DNA from: Lunularia cruciata
Taxonomy: Eukaryota; Streptophyta; Marchantiopsida; Lunulariales; Lunulariaceae
NCBI GenBank assembly: GCA_948567375.1
Contig: OX419762.1
Span: forward strand, 2,920,001 to 2,984,000
DNA: 64,000 nucleotides
Direction: 5' to 3'
The notes under the pieces are model-generated. The model was not told where the DNA came from and searched no databases. It saw only the letters and a list, made by a program, of their open reading frames with translations. The first letter of the stretch is position 1. Every line of letters begins with the position of its first letter. Both the position numbers and the translations under genes were made by a program. This document shows positions 9,927 to 21,399 of the stretch, in pieces.

Positions 9927-11804
9927 CCGGGTTCTTCTCAACAATCCTCGCAATCTATCTTCTTCCCTAGTACATTTTGCTAACTCTCCTACCATGCTTG
10001 ATCTTTCTTGGTTGCCTTCTTCTTCAGACTCTCCAACTCTTGCTCCATTACTGCCACACTTGCCTTTGAATGTATTAGTTCTACTCACATGTTGGTAAGT
10101 TCTTCCTTTAGCACTTCCACCAATGCCGTCTTCTCCTTAACTTCTTCTCAACTCTTCACTAAATCCCCCCTCATTGCTTCTGAATGCTTACCCCAAAGAA
10201 TCTCCTCCACTTGAAGTTCTTTGGCCTCCATTTCTACTTGTGTTAATTTACTTCTTAACGAGGTCTCTGCACTCCACTTTTCTATTGCTGCTAACTCATC
10301 TTTCAAGTCGAGGTTAGCACTTGCCATCTTTGCTTTCTTCTGCTATAGAAACATCAACAATGGACACACAACCTTTGACAAGTATTCCACTCCATCTTAC
10401 TTCTTGTCATTGGCCCGGACTTTGTTGCCCTCTGTAGGTAACTCTTCTTAAGGCGCCTACCCCACCCAAAGTCATGATCTTTGTACTTTCAATGTCTTCC
10501 CATCTGAGATCTCCTCCTCTTTTGTGGTGACTTTATTGGGCCCCATGTTGGTTGTGTGCACACTTCTCTTTTCCTTGGCAGTTCTTGGACATACCAAGAC
10601 TCCTTCTTCTCACACCCTCATTCTATGGTGGACACCTTTGGACTTGGCTTCCTTGCATGTCTTTGGGTTTGCTGAACCTCTGCCTTGCCTTTGCTACCAC
10701 TACTTGACTCTTCACTTTGTAGTGTGAACTCTTCTTCTCCTCTTGAAGCTTCTTCCTTTGACTTACTTTCTCCTTTGGACTCTTCCTCTTCTTCCAAAGT
10801 CGATTCCTTTGCTTTCACCAACACTGCCTTTGGGTTAGGCTTCTGCATCTTCTACAACTGTACTGCCACAAGGCAACTTTCAGGTTTAGGTCTCTTTCTT
10901 GCCCTAGGGATATCAAGAACTATAATTCTTTCCTTCCCACTCTTCTTGTACTACTCATCCCCTTCTTGCACCTGCTCCATATAATAGCATTCATCCGCAT
11001 CCGCATCCGCCTCCTTGCATAGATTCAAATAAAAGTGTGAGCGCATTTGGTTTCTCTCCTCCAAAGTCAGTAAATTCAGCCCAAAGTAGAAATGAGCTAC
11101 AAAGGGCACAAAGTAATGTGGTTGCATGTCCATCCTCCAACCCAAAATCACTCGCTAATGCTGACATTTTGCCCAATCCATTGCTTCTCCTGCAAACATT
11201 TGGTGAAAGAACACTGCTTGTTGCATTGTGACATAGGTGGTTCAGTCTAGCTTGAACATTGCCATCATTGCGCTTACAATTCTCCTCCGCTTGGAGTCTT
11301 TATAGCTATCTACCTTATACCTATTCTTGGTGCAAGGTTGATTGAAAGAATTTCTCACCTCAGCAGTCTCTTCTGAGGCATCACACTTCTGATAGAAGGT
11401 GGTACCTCCTACCTCTCTTGCTTCTCTCCCTAGGACTAATCTCCAATCTGACTTGGTCCATCAAGCCGGATTCCTTCTCTTCCCTTCATGCTTTGGCCCC
11501 ATCGTAGCAATCACTCGTGGTAATTTCTGCCATAAAACCTAGAAAACTAAAATTCCAATTCCATGCCAAGAACGTGATATGAAGTCTTGCTAAAACATCA
11601 ATCCTTGCCACTACATCTAATCTACGCATTGCAAGACCTCTTGCCGCACTCTGCTTACTCACTTTTGGGGCCATCGTGTGTTTCCTCACTCTCCTCTTGT
11701 GAAAGATCATTCACAAGATCCTAACCCACTCGTCTTCTTGCAAATTTGCAATTTGCATTATTTTGGGTCGACTCTAAATAGGGACAAGGTAACATCTAGA
11801 CATT
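9927..11804 (-). pseudogene. Unit E coiled-coil ORF, main part
   Basis: Read on the minus strand, a likely start at 11674 opens with MAPKVSKQSAARG, followed by AWNWNFSFLGFMAEI; the matching stretch in unit B reads AWNWNLSFLGFMIEI. Further on (10951-11151) is QPHYFVPFVAHFYFGLNLL, matched in B by PPHYIVPFAAHFYLGLNLL. Then comes an acidic, lysine-rich low-complexity part (10618-10848) and a long heptad-like region rich in Glu, Lys and Leu (about 9990-10440). The order is therefore a globular N-terminal domain, a charged linker, a coiled coil and an acidic tail (at 6033-6368). Stops and frameshifts break it. I do not recognise a family. Confidence 0.5.
11800..11804. repeat. Target-site duplication ACATT, left side of unit B
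   Basis: ACATT directly precedes TGTGACAACCC at 11805 and directly follows GGTACCACA at 15573-15577. The perfect match shows that unit B moved as a discrete block into unit E. Confidence 0.85.
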
Positions 11805-14800
11805 TGTGACAACCCGACAAATAACACTTTTGTGGTAATCAGGTAAGTAAAGTTTGTTCTTGTAGAGATATGATTCAGAATTGGTCAAATACAAAGTCAA
11901 ACAATAACAAGTAGTTCTTCTTGGTTGCATCTTTAATCTCACAGGTAGAAACCAAACCCAGAAGGAGTAACAAGCATTGACCTGCAATCTTCTCACAACA
12001 ATTTGTCACACTTAATCACAACTCCATCAAATCTTTCCAAACAATCTTGATTGTGATGATTTAGTCTCTCTCAAAAATGGAACTTCACTACAAAATGACT
12101 TTTCCTCATAATTGTGTTCCACTCCTCCATTGAAGGCACAACTTCCTTGATCAAAATTGCTTCACATCAACATTGCGCTGCACTCACAACTATTGAATAC
12201 TACCAACACTACAATTCCTCTTAGATCTATCAAGGCATTGCTTTGCTTGCACTTCACTCAGGATCAAACATATAGAATGAAGATCAAGGTTGAGGAATCC
12301 AACAAACACACTGACTTGCACTTCATAATTCTCCACACACTCACAAACACAAATGCATAATTGATACTCGGAATTAAGCTCAAGCAACGAGCACTGAAAT
12401 CAGCACTTCACTTGATCTATCTCATAATTATGAGCATTGAACAACATAACACTACAAATGCCTCCTTTAAATAGTAGAGCAATCAACAATTGCTAACAAA
12501 TATATTGTTCTACAACAACTTTTCCTACTTATAGATCCAAAATGATAACGCACCTCTTCATATCTGCCTCTTCAAATCCCAAATCTGTTATTACTCCAAC
12601 CCGATTTCTACTTCTTTGGCTTCCAAACCTGAAGTAACCTCACATACTACTCTATCCTCGGGTTTTACAACTACTAACTCTTCTACCAATTCCAACACTT
12701 CTTCACTCTGATCTGCAATTCCCCTCATGGGTAACCTATATACATCTTCTTCCTACAACCCATCTTTCTCTAGCATCTCCAATGGCAACTCCAAAGATAT
12801 TTGTACTCCTACTTCTTCTACTTCGGATTTCACTTTTACATCCTTTAAAAGTTTATTTACTTCTAACTTAACTAAATCTAATCTAATTGTGATATTGTCT
12901 TCCACTTCCAATATCTTCCTATTTATACAAGGTCTAAGACTAATCAGTAAAGCATTCAAGTCCTTATCCTTCACATTTTTTCTCCTTGTCTCCTACACCA
13001 ACAATCTTAACTTGTGCAACCTCTTTTCTTCAATTCAGTACTCAACATTGTGTTCATCTTCACTAGTATCTCCTTCAATGGTTTGAGCCTCATTCTTCTC
13101 TCACATTCCTGATCCACTTGCCAGTTCTCCTAGTACATTGCCAATTCTGCCTCAAATTTGGCCTTCACATTCTACTTCTCCTTCTCTTTCTGCACGACCT
13201 TCTCTTCCAAAATACAAAGTAACTCCCTCAATCTTTTTTCTTCTTTATACCTCAACTCTCTTTGCCAGAGTTGCTTCTTCTCTTCTACACTTTGCATCAT
13301 TCTATTGGGTTCTTGCTCCTTCTCTACTACCCTTGCCATAGCATGGATGACTTCTAATCGAGAATCAACAAATTATTGTTTCAAGATTTCATACTCAACT
13401 ATCTGGCTTTCTCTGGTTGTAACCTTTTGCTTTATGATTCTCTCTTTACTCCCCACTTCTCTCTTTAAATTTTCAATCACCTGATTTTGTACTATTGCAT
13501 CTACTTGTAGTATCTCCTTTTGCTCCTCTCCTTGGGTTATACTCTACTTCAACTCCAAGTTTTCTTCTTCTAACCACATCAGCACTTGTAATGCATTTTT
13601 TACATCAAGATACTCCGATTGCATTTCTTTCTTCTTCTCCTCCAGCTTCATCAACAACGGGTAGACAATCTCTTGCAAATACTCCACCCCTTCGATCTGG
13701 TTCCTTTTTGCTTGTAGGGTTTTCTCCTTCTTTGCTTCTTCTTTGCCTAACACTCTTTTCCTCAATCAAAGTCGTTTGATTGGGAGTGATTTCTTTCTCT
13801 CCAAACTCTCACTCTCCATTTCTCTTCTTTGATTGGGCCCCGCCTCATACATTGTGCTTCTTCTTGATTGGACACCTCTCTAAATGATAACCTTCTTCTC
13901 CAATTTCTTTGGAACTTCCTCTTCTTCCTTCTAGTTATCTTCTTCTACCATCTCCAGCTTTCCCTCTTCTCCCTTTTGTACCGGCTGCATCTCCATTCTG
14001 TCCTCACTCTCGCTACTTGCTTCACCGCTCTACAATGTAAGTTCAGGTTCCTCTTCTCTCTCTGAGTCTTTTGACTTGCATTCAACCTCACCTTCTGATT
14101 CTTCCTCCGACAATGTTATTACCACCAAGTCCTTCTTTGGGTTCACTTTTTTGGTCTTTCATGGTCTTGTTGCCGCTACTTCTTCTTTGGGTCAACTCCT
14201 CTCCTTTGACTATGGAGCATTCACCACCAAATCTCACACTTTGCATTGTTTGTGCATAATACTCGTCACTGCTTTTGATCTGGACAACGTACTGTTACTC
14301 ACCTGCATTAGCATCTCTCCTCAAGTTAGGATGGAAGTGCAACACCATCTTGTGTTGTTCCACCGCATTCAATAAATTCAATCCTAAGTAAAAATGGGCT
14401 GCAAATGGCACAATGTAGTGTGGAGGCATCTTATCCTGTAAATTCCACACCATCTATCTTAAGCGTTGATGAAAGCACTTTGCTCAATTAATGGATTCCC
14501 CTACAAACATCTTATGGAAAAATACCGCTTAGTGTTTCATCACATAAGTGGTTTGCTCTGATTTGAAGATGGCCATCATTGCTACTATGATGGCTCTCCT
14601 CATAGGGTCCTTATAACTCTTGACCTTATATCCATTCTTTGTGCTTTTTGAAGAAAAGGTGTCTTGTACTTCTTGGGTTTCTTCAACTACCTCTCCTCTC
14701 CCCCAAGAATTTGGCTCCCTTCTCCTCACCCGCCTCTGTTCTGAGTACTAACCTCCAATCTGACTCTATCTATTGAGCCAAATTTCCTCTCTTACCTCTC

Positions 14801-15572
14801 TTTTGCCTTGGGTCCATCCAAAAACTTACTCTCTATTATCTCAATCATGAAACCTAGAAAACTAAGGTTCCAATTCCACGCCAAAAATGTGATTCAAAGC
14901 CTGCTCAAGACCTCAATCCTTGCAATCACATCTAACATCTGAATTGCATGAATTATCACTCCAAATTCCGAGTTCTTTCCACTTCCCATCTTACTCTCCC
15001 CACTTTGGGTTGGTGATAACTCTTCCGCCCAATTCCCAAACTAACACTCCTGACTTCCTCTTGATGTATAAGTACATCTCTTACTACAATCCCTTTTCCT
15101 TGATCTCCCTCAAGATGACTCCTTAATGGCAATGAGAAGTTACTTGTCATCTCTTTGTCTCAATCCCAAATCTTATAGTGGCACGTCTCCTCAGTCTTTG
15201 TTCACTTTGAGCTTCTATTCAGAAATCTCACCTTCTGCATGCTCCTATCAATGTCAATTTTACCCCACTCATAGGCCAGCCATTTTTGTGTGTGGTACCT
15301 TCTTGAATGTCCAACCCCGAAGGAAAGTTGTTACATTGTCCTTGCCTTAGGTTGAGCATCTCGAGATGAAGTTTCCTTCCTTCAGGTTGAATGCTAATAG
15401 GACCAATCTAAGTACTTTGTCTTCTGACACAAAGTCACTTTACTTTGGATTACAACCCAAAGATACCATTCTTTGCCTTTCAATGCCATATAGGTACAAC
15501 ACAACTTCATTTGTACACTTCTTCTTCAAAAAAGGATGAAAACTAAAAAAAAACAAAAATATGGGTACCACA
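11805..15572 (-). mobile_element. Unit B: complete 3768-bp ORF-bearing unit
   Basis: The plus strand begins TGTGACAACCC and ends GGTACCACA, flanked by perfect ACATT duplications. It is the same family as unit E, into which it is inserted, and has the same length. The minus strand carries the same coiled-coil ORF, flanked by about 450 bp before it and a roughly 700-bp tail with a TATA-like box. No reverse transcriptase, integrase or transposase is visible. The TG...CA ends and 5-bp duplications are those of LTRs, but a solo LTR with a protein ORF inside it would be unusual. Confidence 0.75.
12700..15010 (-). pseudogene. Unit B coiled-coil ORF
   Basis: Minus-strand pieces in order: a start-like region near 14988 (MGSGKNSEFG), the AWNWNLSFLGF motif near 14870, a basic region at 14529-14729 (MRRAIIVAMMAIFKSEQTTY), PPHYIVPFAAHFYLGLNLL near 14400, an acidic patch, a coiled-coil stretch at 13544-13765 (KLEEKKKEMQSEYLDVKNAL) and the acidic tail at 12753-12974. 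Stops separate the pieces, so the gene is dead. The same order in unit E and a partial match at 22247-22459 support a formerly real protein. Function unknown; a structural, Gag-like role is only a guess. Confidence 0.5.
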
Positions 15573-15989
15573 ACATTGGAATGCTTCCTCAATCTCAATT
15601 TTATAGTCCTTTGCTAATTGGTCATTCTTTAGTTGCTTCTCTATGCCTGTCACTGATTCTATGAGGTTTTTTTTTGTCATTGTCAAGAACTCCTTGATCT
15701 CCGAGGTCGTCACTTTCTTCTCGCATACTTTCTTGATTGGCAAACCCCAAAGAAGTTTGTTACAAGTTCTTTGGATCAGGCTGCACTACTTGGTATGAAG
15801 TCCTCTTCTTTTCCTTTCCCTCTTGTCCATCTTGGGTCCTTTGGACTTGACTCAAGGTTGACTTTGGATTTAGCCCAAACACACGCTTCTTCACATTTTC
15901 CTTCCCGTTTAGCCTTCCGTTGGCTTTACCAACTTACTTCTTCAAAACTTTATGAAAGCCATCCAAAACCAAAAAATGTAGGTACCACA
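15573..15989 (-). other. Outer end of unit E, detached by unit B
   Basis: This is the remaining end of unit E, finishing with the conserved AATGTAGGTACCACA. A 66-codon minus-strand stretch (15543-15743) crosses from it into unit B and is charged and helix-like (TKKNLIESVTGIEKQLKND). The extreme end also matches that of unit D at 52107-52150. Confidence 0.65.
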
Positions 15990-16990
15990 ATGACGTCCTT
16001 GGTAATAAGACACACAAGAATCATTTTTCTGAGTCAATCAACAAAGACTACAATGGAGTCAAAATTTGAGATGGTCTTGGGCAATTTGCAAACTAGATCC
16101 ATGCCTACTTGTAAAAGACCAAGGAGAGAAATAGGAGAATGGAAAGTGAAGATCACTTTAGGACCCTTCAATGAAGGAAACTCCAAATGCCTAGCATGAG
16201 CTTGGGCTTTGGTATTTATAGCAAGTATACAAGGCTCTTGAGAAGCTTCTCAAGAAGCTTCCTTCTAGACACTACCTACTTGGCATGCAAGCTAAGCTAA
16301 TTGGAAGTTTTTTCGAAGCTTCCTTCTAGAAGCTACCTTCTTGGGGTGCAAGCTAAGCTAGTTGGGAAGCTTCCCAAGAAGCTTCCTCCTAGAAATCACC
16401 ACTTGGCATGCACATTATCCAATCCTTGGAGTGTACCAAGTAGCTTCTTACATACTTCTAAAATATTCTAGGCTAATTTGGCCTATTTGCTACGTCATTA
16501 GTCTTGACTAACTTGTTAGTAAACTCTATATTGTTACATTACCTATTCCAAAAATTGTATAGGAGTAGGAAGTGGTTGAAGGAATCATGTAGTAAGCTTG
16601 ATTAAAAGCCTTATTTTGTTGAGAATAGGTAGCTTTGAATGCACTCTATCACATTGTTTCTCATCTTGGGCCAATAGTAATGGTGTTTGTCCACTCCAAC
16701 ATGACCTGCAATGGTAGAATCATGACATTTTACTAAGATGGTGGTTCTTATTTCTATGTCATTTGGGATCTATAACTTGCCATTACAAACAACAAACCCT
16801 TTGGTATTGGTGACGCCTTTGGATGATTGAGCTTATATAATCTATGGATCATTTTTTGTAGTAGCAAGAATCCTTGGCCAAAATTCATCTTGACCTCTAC
16901 CGCAGATTGTTTTCCATAAGCATTTGGGTAAATGCATCTGCTAGTTGCTTATTGCCTTCCACATATGTAATCATCCTGTTGAACTTTTGT
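15990..16990 (-). pseudogene. Element 1 integrase, N-terminal and core part, broken by a solo LTR
   Basis: The minus-strand reading at 15995-16109 includes a stretch like SNFDSIVVFV with the first catalytic region of integrase, matching GFDSIMVFVN in element 2 near 33030. About 16540-16990 matches the zinc-binding and upstream regions of element 2 at 33100-33470. The gene is interrupted by a solo LTR4 and on its other side by unit E. It has many stops and is non-functional. Confidence 0.6.
16110..16538 (-). repeat. Solo LTR4 in the element 1 integrase
   Basis: Starts TGTAAAAGACC, ends ATTGTTACA, 429 bp. It aligns with LTR4 copies at 25555, 50483, 55316 and 62247. The minus-strand TATA box lies at 16213-16220, and palindromes such as GAAGCTTC follow towards higher coordinates. 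The flanks ctact and ttacc do not form a clean duplication, so the insertion is old or a junction is altered. Confidence 0.8.
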
Positions 16991-16999
16991 CTCCACTCT

Positions 17000-18130
17000 A
17001 TCCACCAAATCTATTGATAAGATAGATCTTTTTGTGTCTTGAGGTAGACTAGAGATTTGTAGTTTTTCTCCACTATAAATACTTTCTTGCCAAGATAGTG
17101 CTTCCAATGCTTGGTTATAAAGATAATGGCCAACTCTTCTTGTTTAGTGGTGTGATAGTTGCATTTTGTTGGTAATAACTTTTGAAAGAAATATGCAACT
17201 TGGTGCCATCTTTCATGCCACTCTTGTTGTAGGATTGTTCCTATTGCTACGCTTGATGCACCTATAGTTAACTTGATTGGACATTTTGGGTCATACTATT
17301 TCAAGATTGGTGCATTTAGTAATGTATCTTTCAATTCTGAAAGGCCAATTCTTATGCTGTCCTCTATATTCACTTATTTTTCTTGCCAAGTAGTGTCATT
17401 AGAGGTTGTACAACCTTGGAGAAGTCCTAGACAGATTGATGATAGAACTCTGTCAATCCCAAGAAACTCTTGAGTTGAGTCTGATCTTCTAGAGCGCTCC
17501 ATTTTTGAATGACTTATATTTTATTTGTTGGATACCTTGTGAACTTATTCTATGCCCTAAGTAGTCTACTTTAGACTTGCTAAACTCAAAATTTGAGAGT
17601 TTGGTGTACAATCAATTTTGTCATAGAATTTGGAAGACTTCTTATAGATGTTGCTTATGTTCCATCATTGTTTCTTTGTAGACAAGGATGTCATCCAGGA
17701 AAATGGTAACAAATTTATCCAAGTTTGGAAAAAATATGTCATTCATTAAAATCATGAAAGTGGCCGGTGAATTGGTGAGGCCAAATGGCATCACCATGTA
17801 CTCAAAGTGACCATACTCCCTTCAAAAGGCAATTTTGTGGGTGTTTTCTTCCACAATCTAGATTTGGTTGTTACCACTTCCCAAGTCAAGTTTGGTGAAG
17901 TGTTTTTCCACGTTGAGTTGATCAAACAAGTCATCCATGTGGATTAAGGGGTATTTTTTCACCATTTGTTGACTTAAGCCCCAATAGTCAATGCACATGT
18001 GCATTGTATTGTCCTTTTTCTTCATAAACAAACAAAGAGCCCCATATGGTAATATACAATGTTGGATAAACCCTTTTTGTAGCATATCCTCAATTTGAGC
18101 TTTACACTCCTCTAACTCATGACATGAGAG
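17000..18130 (-). pseudogene. Element 1 reverse transcriptase and RNase H
   Basis: Minus-strand remnants of pol. At 17858-18085 the N-terminal part of reverse transcriptase is open: MKKKDNTMHMCIDYWGLSQQ and then FTKLDLGSGNNQI, the region of the first catalytic aspartate. 17640-17860 matches the palm region of element 2 (plus strand gacaaggatgtcatccaggaaaatggt is the complement of the LDDILV region). RNase H remnants lie at about 17000-17290, parallel to 33525-33872. Multiple frameshifts make it inactive. The family enzyme copies element RNA into DNA in cytoplasmic particles. Confidence 0.7.
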
Positions 18131-18149
18131 ACAATATACAAGGAGGTGT

Positions 18150-18900
18150 TTTCACAAGAATTATCTCAATTTTATGATCTACTCTCCTTTTTGGTGGTAA
18201 TCCTAAGGGTAGATCACCCGGGAAGACATCTTGAAACTCATTGACCACATCTTTCAAAACTCTTAGGAACTTGTCTATAGAGTTGTGCATTCAAGGCTTC
18301 TCTTATTAGGCCCATGAAACATCTATTTGTCTTATAGATAATTATTGTCCCTATGACATAGAGAGGTAATTCTTCCTTGTGTGTTCCCTCTTTAGTCCTA
18401 ATGATCTTCCATTGGTGAGTTCTTACTACTTTCTTCCTCCATTGAACCATGGGATTGTAGTGCTCCATCCATGACATACCTAAGATTACATCATAACAAG
18501 CTAACCATATCACTTGCCACTCAATTGCTTCTTGATACTCTCCTACAAAGAATGTCACCTTTCTAAGTTATGACTCAATCCTTTCTGCCTACCCATTACC
18601 TAGGTAGTTCTACTTCTTCATTCTTGTTGTTCTCTAGATTCATCCCCAACCTTTTTACAATAGAGCAAGACAATAAATTATCTATTGCTCTATGGTCTAT
18701 CAATACTCTCACCTAATTGCCTTCTAGGACTCCATTTTGACAATCAATTATGAGTTTGTCTTCCTCAATCATTGCGCACTTGTCCTCTTTCTTCCCCCAC
18801 TTTTTTGCTTGTCCATTGAGCCAATAAGGCCATGAGGTACATTTATTGATGATCTTTATTTTCCAATGTGATTTTTGCATCCTCTTCTTCAATTTGTCAC
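18150..18900 (-). pseudogene. Element 1 protease and linker to reverse transcriptase
   Basis: A minus-strand open stretch at 18238-18558 contains DVILGMSWMEHYNPMVQW, the hallmark that follows the aspartic protease in plant Ty3/gypsy polyproteins. Upstream, near 18650-18720, is VRVLIDHRAIDNLLSCS, where the protease active-site segment usually reads LIDSGAT; the Ser-Gly pair is altered here, so the enzyme would be dead. Confidence 0.65.
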
Positions 18901-18949
18901 TCCATGTTGTTCAAATATTGCCTATATGGAGGCCAAGGGCCTCTAGGAA

Positions 18950-19920
18950 AATAAGTACAACAATTAATGGCTAGGTGCCCAACTCAGCCACAATTGTAAC
19001 AACAACATTTTTCTATTTCAAGTCCCTTCCTCTTGTGGGACCCCATCTCTCCTTTCTTTGACCCATTTCCATCCTCCTTGGAGTAGTCATGCTCCTTGTT
19101 CTTAAAACCAAATATTACCCAATTCCATAGGAACTAGTCCACCAAAGTGTTTTGTTTTAGCCCAATAATGTTGAGTCGGGACTACCCCTTCACCTCCTCC
19201 AAGCACCCCTACTATTCTCTCAGCACAAGCAATGGCTTCAAAAACCATGCAAGGGTTTTGTACCATATTTTTTGGCAGATTTGCTCTTTTAACCCTTGTT
19301 TGAAATTATTCTGAGCTTCTATTGGACTCATGTTAATTGTTACAACTTGTAAATCAAGGAATGCCTCCACATATTCTTGTACAATGTTCTTCTGCTTCAA
19401 CCCCCATAGTTGGATTCAGGCCATCTTCACAAAATCCACATATTGGAAGTTCTTTAGCAGCTCTTCTTGCATGGCCATCCAAGCTCTTCCTTCTACCAAC
19501 ATTGATTGTTTCTAAGCATTGTACCATATGAGGGCTTTATTGGTCAAGTAACCACATGCAAACATGCTTGTGGAATGATTGGTGATTTTAGTTGTGAACA
19601 ATCAAAAATATCAATTCATTCTTGAAAGCTAGTTCTCCACTACTCCCATGGAACATTGTCCTTTGTAAGGCTCAATATTGCACATCCTTTTCATCCATAG
19701 TAACAATGTGGCCTCATTGTTGACTAGGGTTGGTGTTATTGGCATGAGTGAATCTTCATGTACTTTGGCCACTGGTATCGGATTTTGGGGTGACTCCCCT
19801 TGATCATTCTTAAAGGTATATAATTTATTTTTTGATGCCTCCATAGTCATCTTGATCTCTCAAAACTCATTCAACATCCCTTGCATTCCTTACATCAACT
19901 CTTGTAATTGCAGATCCATG
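18950..19920 (-). pseudogene. Element 1 gag
   Basis: Minus-strand remnants of the structural protein. 19629-19850 opens with MTMEASKNKLYTFKNDQG; 19212-19400 (IVQEYVEAFLDLQVVTINMS) corresponds to the helical capsid part. Near 18970-19010 is a CCHC knuckle (CYNCG, a stop, then VGHLA). The order of gag, knuckle and protease on the minus strand fits a normal element. Stops and frameshifts occur throughout. Confidence 0.65.
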
Positions 19921-20497
19921 ATTCATGCACATAACAACTACTCCAATTACTACTTCCTACTTCAATAGAGGGTTAATATGATTACTCAAGAGGGGGCACA
20001 AACTATTGGGACTTCAAAGGCTATCACTCATTGATAATATTCCTTAGCAAAATTGCAGACTCCAAAATCCCTAAACATTACTTTTTGTCTAACCATATAA
20101 TGGATTTCTATTGAGTGTTGAAAAGGAGAGGATTTGATATATTCAAATATATCATAACACAATGTAGATCATCAAATCCCACTCTCTATCATAGATCACC
20201 ATAGGCAAAATCATCAAGTTTGGTGAGTTCATCACTATATCCATGAACTTTGCCCCGAGATGGAAAATGAGATATACTTTCACTTGCTCATGTTGGATAT
20301 ATATAATATTGATGTGGAATGGATTCAAGAATGGAAAGTAGTGTTCTAGATATTGTCCTCCCAAAGGATCCATCCCATCTCCTCTTTCACTCCTAATTTA
20401 TCAATTGCACTATGGTTTCTATCCTCAAAACTACTTAGTCTTAGTAGCCCATGTTCCTCCAAGAAGGTGATCCACTCTCTTGGATTGAAACACCTAC

Positions 20498-20508
20498 TCT
20501 GATACCAT
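20498..20508 (-). promoter_or_regulatory. Primer-binding site of element 1
   Basis: The plus strand reads ctctgatacca directly before the LTR at 20509, that is TGGTATCAGAG on the minus strand. This is the standard plant site that pairs with the 3' end of initiator methionine tRNA. It fixes 20509-21082 as the 5' LTR and the element as minus-strand. Confidence 0.85.
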
Positions 20509-21082
20509 TGTAATCTCTTGAGAATAGGAGACCTTAAGAGAAAAAACACAAAGCTTCACGTTCAGTACTCCGATGCCCCAAAGGAGCACCTTGACTTTAT
20601 TATATAGCAAAGAGGATCTCGTCAAAGAAAGCTCCACCCTTGGATCAGATGCATGGATATGTGACATATCAGTGGCTCTACCTTAGATTAATCGCATGCA
20701 TTGGTAATATGTCAATTCTGATCCTATCTGGTTGGTCAAACAATCTTGGACCAAAGAGAATCTTTAGGGAATCTTCTTATAAGAAACTTAGAATCGCATG
20801 GGTGAGGTACCATTGGAAAACTCTAAATGAGAAAGGTAGGGGAGGGAGGGAAGGCCAACCTCATCTTTCTTAAAGAGAGAATTTGCATATATTCAAAGCT
20901 TACTTCATCCGTTTATTAGCTCTAAAGTTTTCATGTTATTTTCAACTCCTGTCCTATTAGTAGAAGTACTATTTTTGTGACACCTTTATCTGATCTACCT
21001 AGCCATCATACATAACATCCTTCCAGATGTTACCGAGCCAATTTTCACCTCTAGATTAATATGTCTAGCTATTGGTATTACA
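20509..21082 (-). repeat. 5' LTR of element 1 (LTR1 family)
   Basis: 574 bp, TGTAATC to TATTACA on the plus strand, both ends intact. It aligns along its whole length with 3672-4260 but with many substitutions and small indels, so the insertion is old. CCTAC follows at 21083-21087. Confidence 0.85.
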
Positions 21083-21087
21083 CCTAC

Positions 21088-21355
21088 TTGGCATATTGAC
21101 ATACATCTCTACCAATTTGGTGAAGAAGGAAGTCAATCTTTCTAAAGAAGATGGATTTTGTATCATTTTCTTCCCATCTATTTTGCTGTTGCTAATAGGA
21201 TAATTTTGGATTCATACATGATAGAAGTGGAAGGAGTGATCCCTTCCTCTCTAAGTATTATTGCATCATACAAGATATATACTATTCTCTCATGTTGTAA
21301 AAGACTTGTAATGCCTCACCTCTTTTCAAAGCACAATTTTTTCTTTATTTTGTAA
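21088..21355 (+). mobile_element. Fragment of the R2-like LINE, probably the continuation of copy 1
   Basis: The stretch around 21180-21290 aligns with 45440-45545 of LINE copy 2: in both, a gttg(c/t)ta(a)tagg word is followed by ggat(t)cata(c/t)atgatagaagtgga and then a serine/leucine-rich stretch. It follows element 1 immediately after its target duplication, so the chromovirus probably landed in the LINE and split it. The sequence cctacttggcat...acatacatctctacca also occurs at 3625-3662, so a short piece is present on both sides. Confidence 0.5.
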
Positions 21356-21399
21356 AACTAAAATAGGAAGAGGGTAGAAATAGTCATTCAATAAACAAG

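Larger units (their letters stand above)
5231..15989 (-). mobile_element. Unit E: 3.75-kb ORF-bearing unit with TGTG...CACA ends, itself interrupted
   Basis: The plus strand begins TATGACAACCC (TGTGACAACCC in copies B and D) and ends GGTACCACA. The flanking bases are GTGAC (5226-5230) and ATGAC (15990-15994), a near-perfect 5-bp duplication in the element 1 integrase. After subtracting unit B and the 6688-9926 insertion, about 3.75 kb remains, almost exactly the length of unit B (3768 bp). The minus strand carries a broken coiled-coil ORF. I see no reverse transcriptase, no polypurine tract and no second LTR. It is either a giant solo LTR with an embedded ORF or a different kind of mobile unit. 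Confidence 0.7.
3672..21082 (-). mobile_element. Element 1: chromovirus-type Ty3/gypsy retrotransposon with nested insertions
   Basis: A complete but dead element on the minus strand. From high to low coordinates it has a 5' LTR (20509-21082), a primer-binding site (about 20498-20508), gag, protease, reverse transcriptase, RNase H, integrase with a chromodomain remnant, a polypurine tract (about 4261-4275) and a 3' LTR (3672-4260). Perfect CCTAC duplications flank it. Its integrase is split by unit E (5231-15989), and a solo LTR4 sits at 16110-16538. Without these insertions the element would be roughly 6 kb, normal for a plant chromovirus. It is inserted in LINE copy 1. Confidence 0.85.

Noticed and set aside
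5231-15989. Units E and B taken as the 5' and 3' LTRs of a single retrotransposon
   Set aside because: Unit B has its own perfect ACATT duplication, and the sequence outside it on both sides joins to form a unit of the same length as B. They are two separate insertions, one inside the other.
16110-16538. Solo LTR4 read as a miniature inverted-repeat transposon because of its many palindromes
   Set aside because: The ends are TG...CA without terminal inverted repeats, and the same sequence is the 5' LTR of element 5 next to a primer-binding site.
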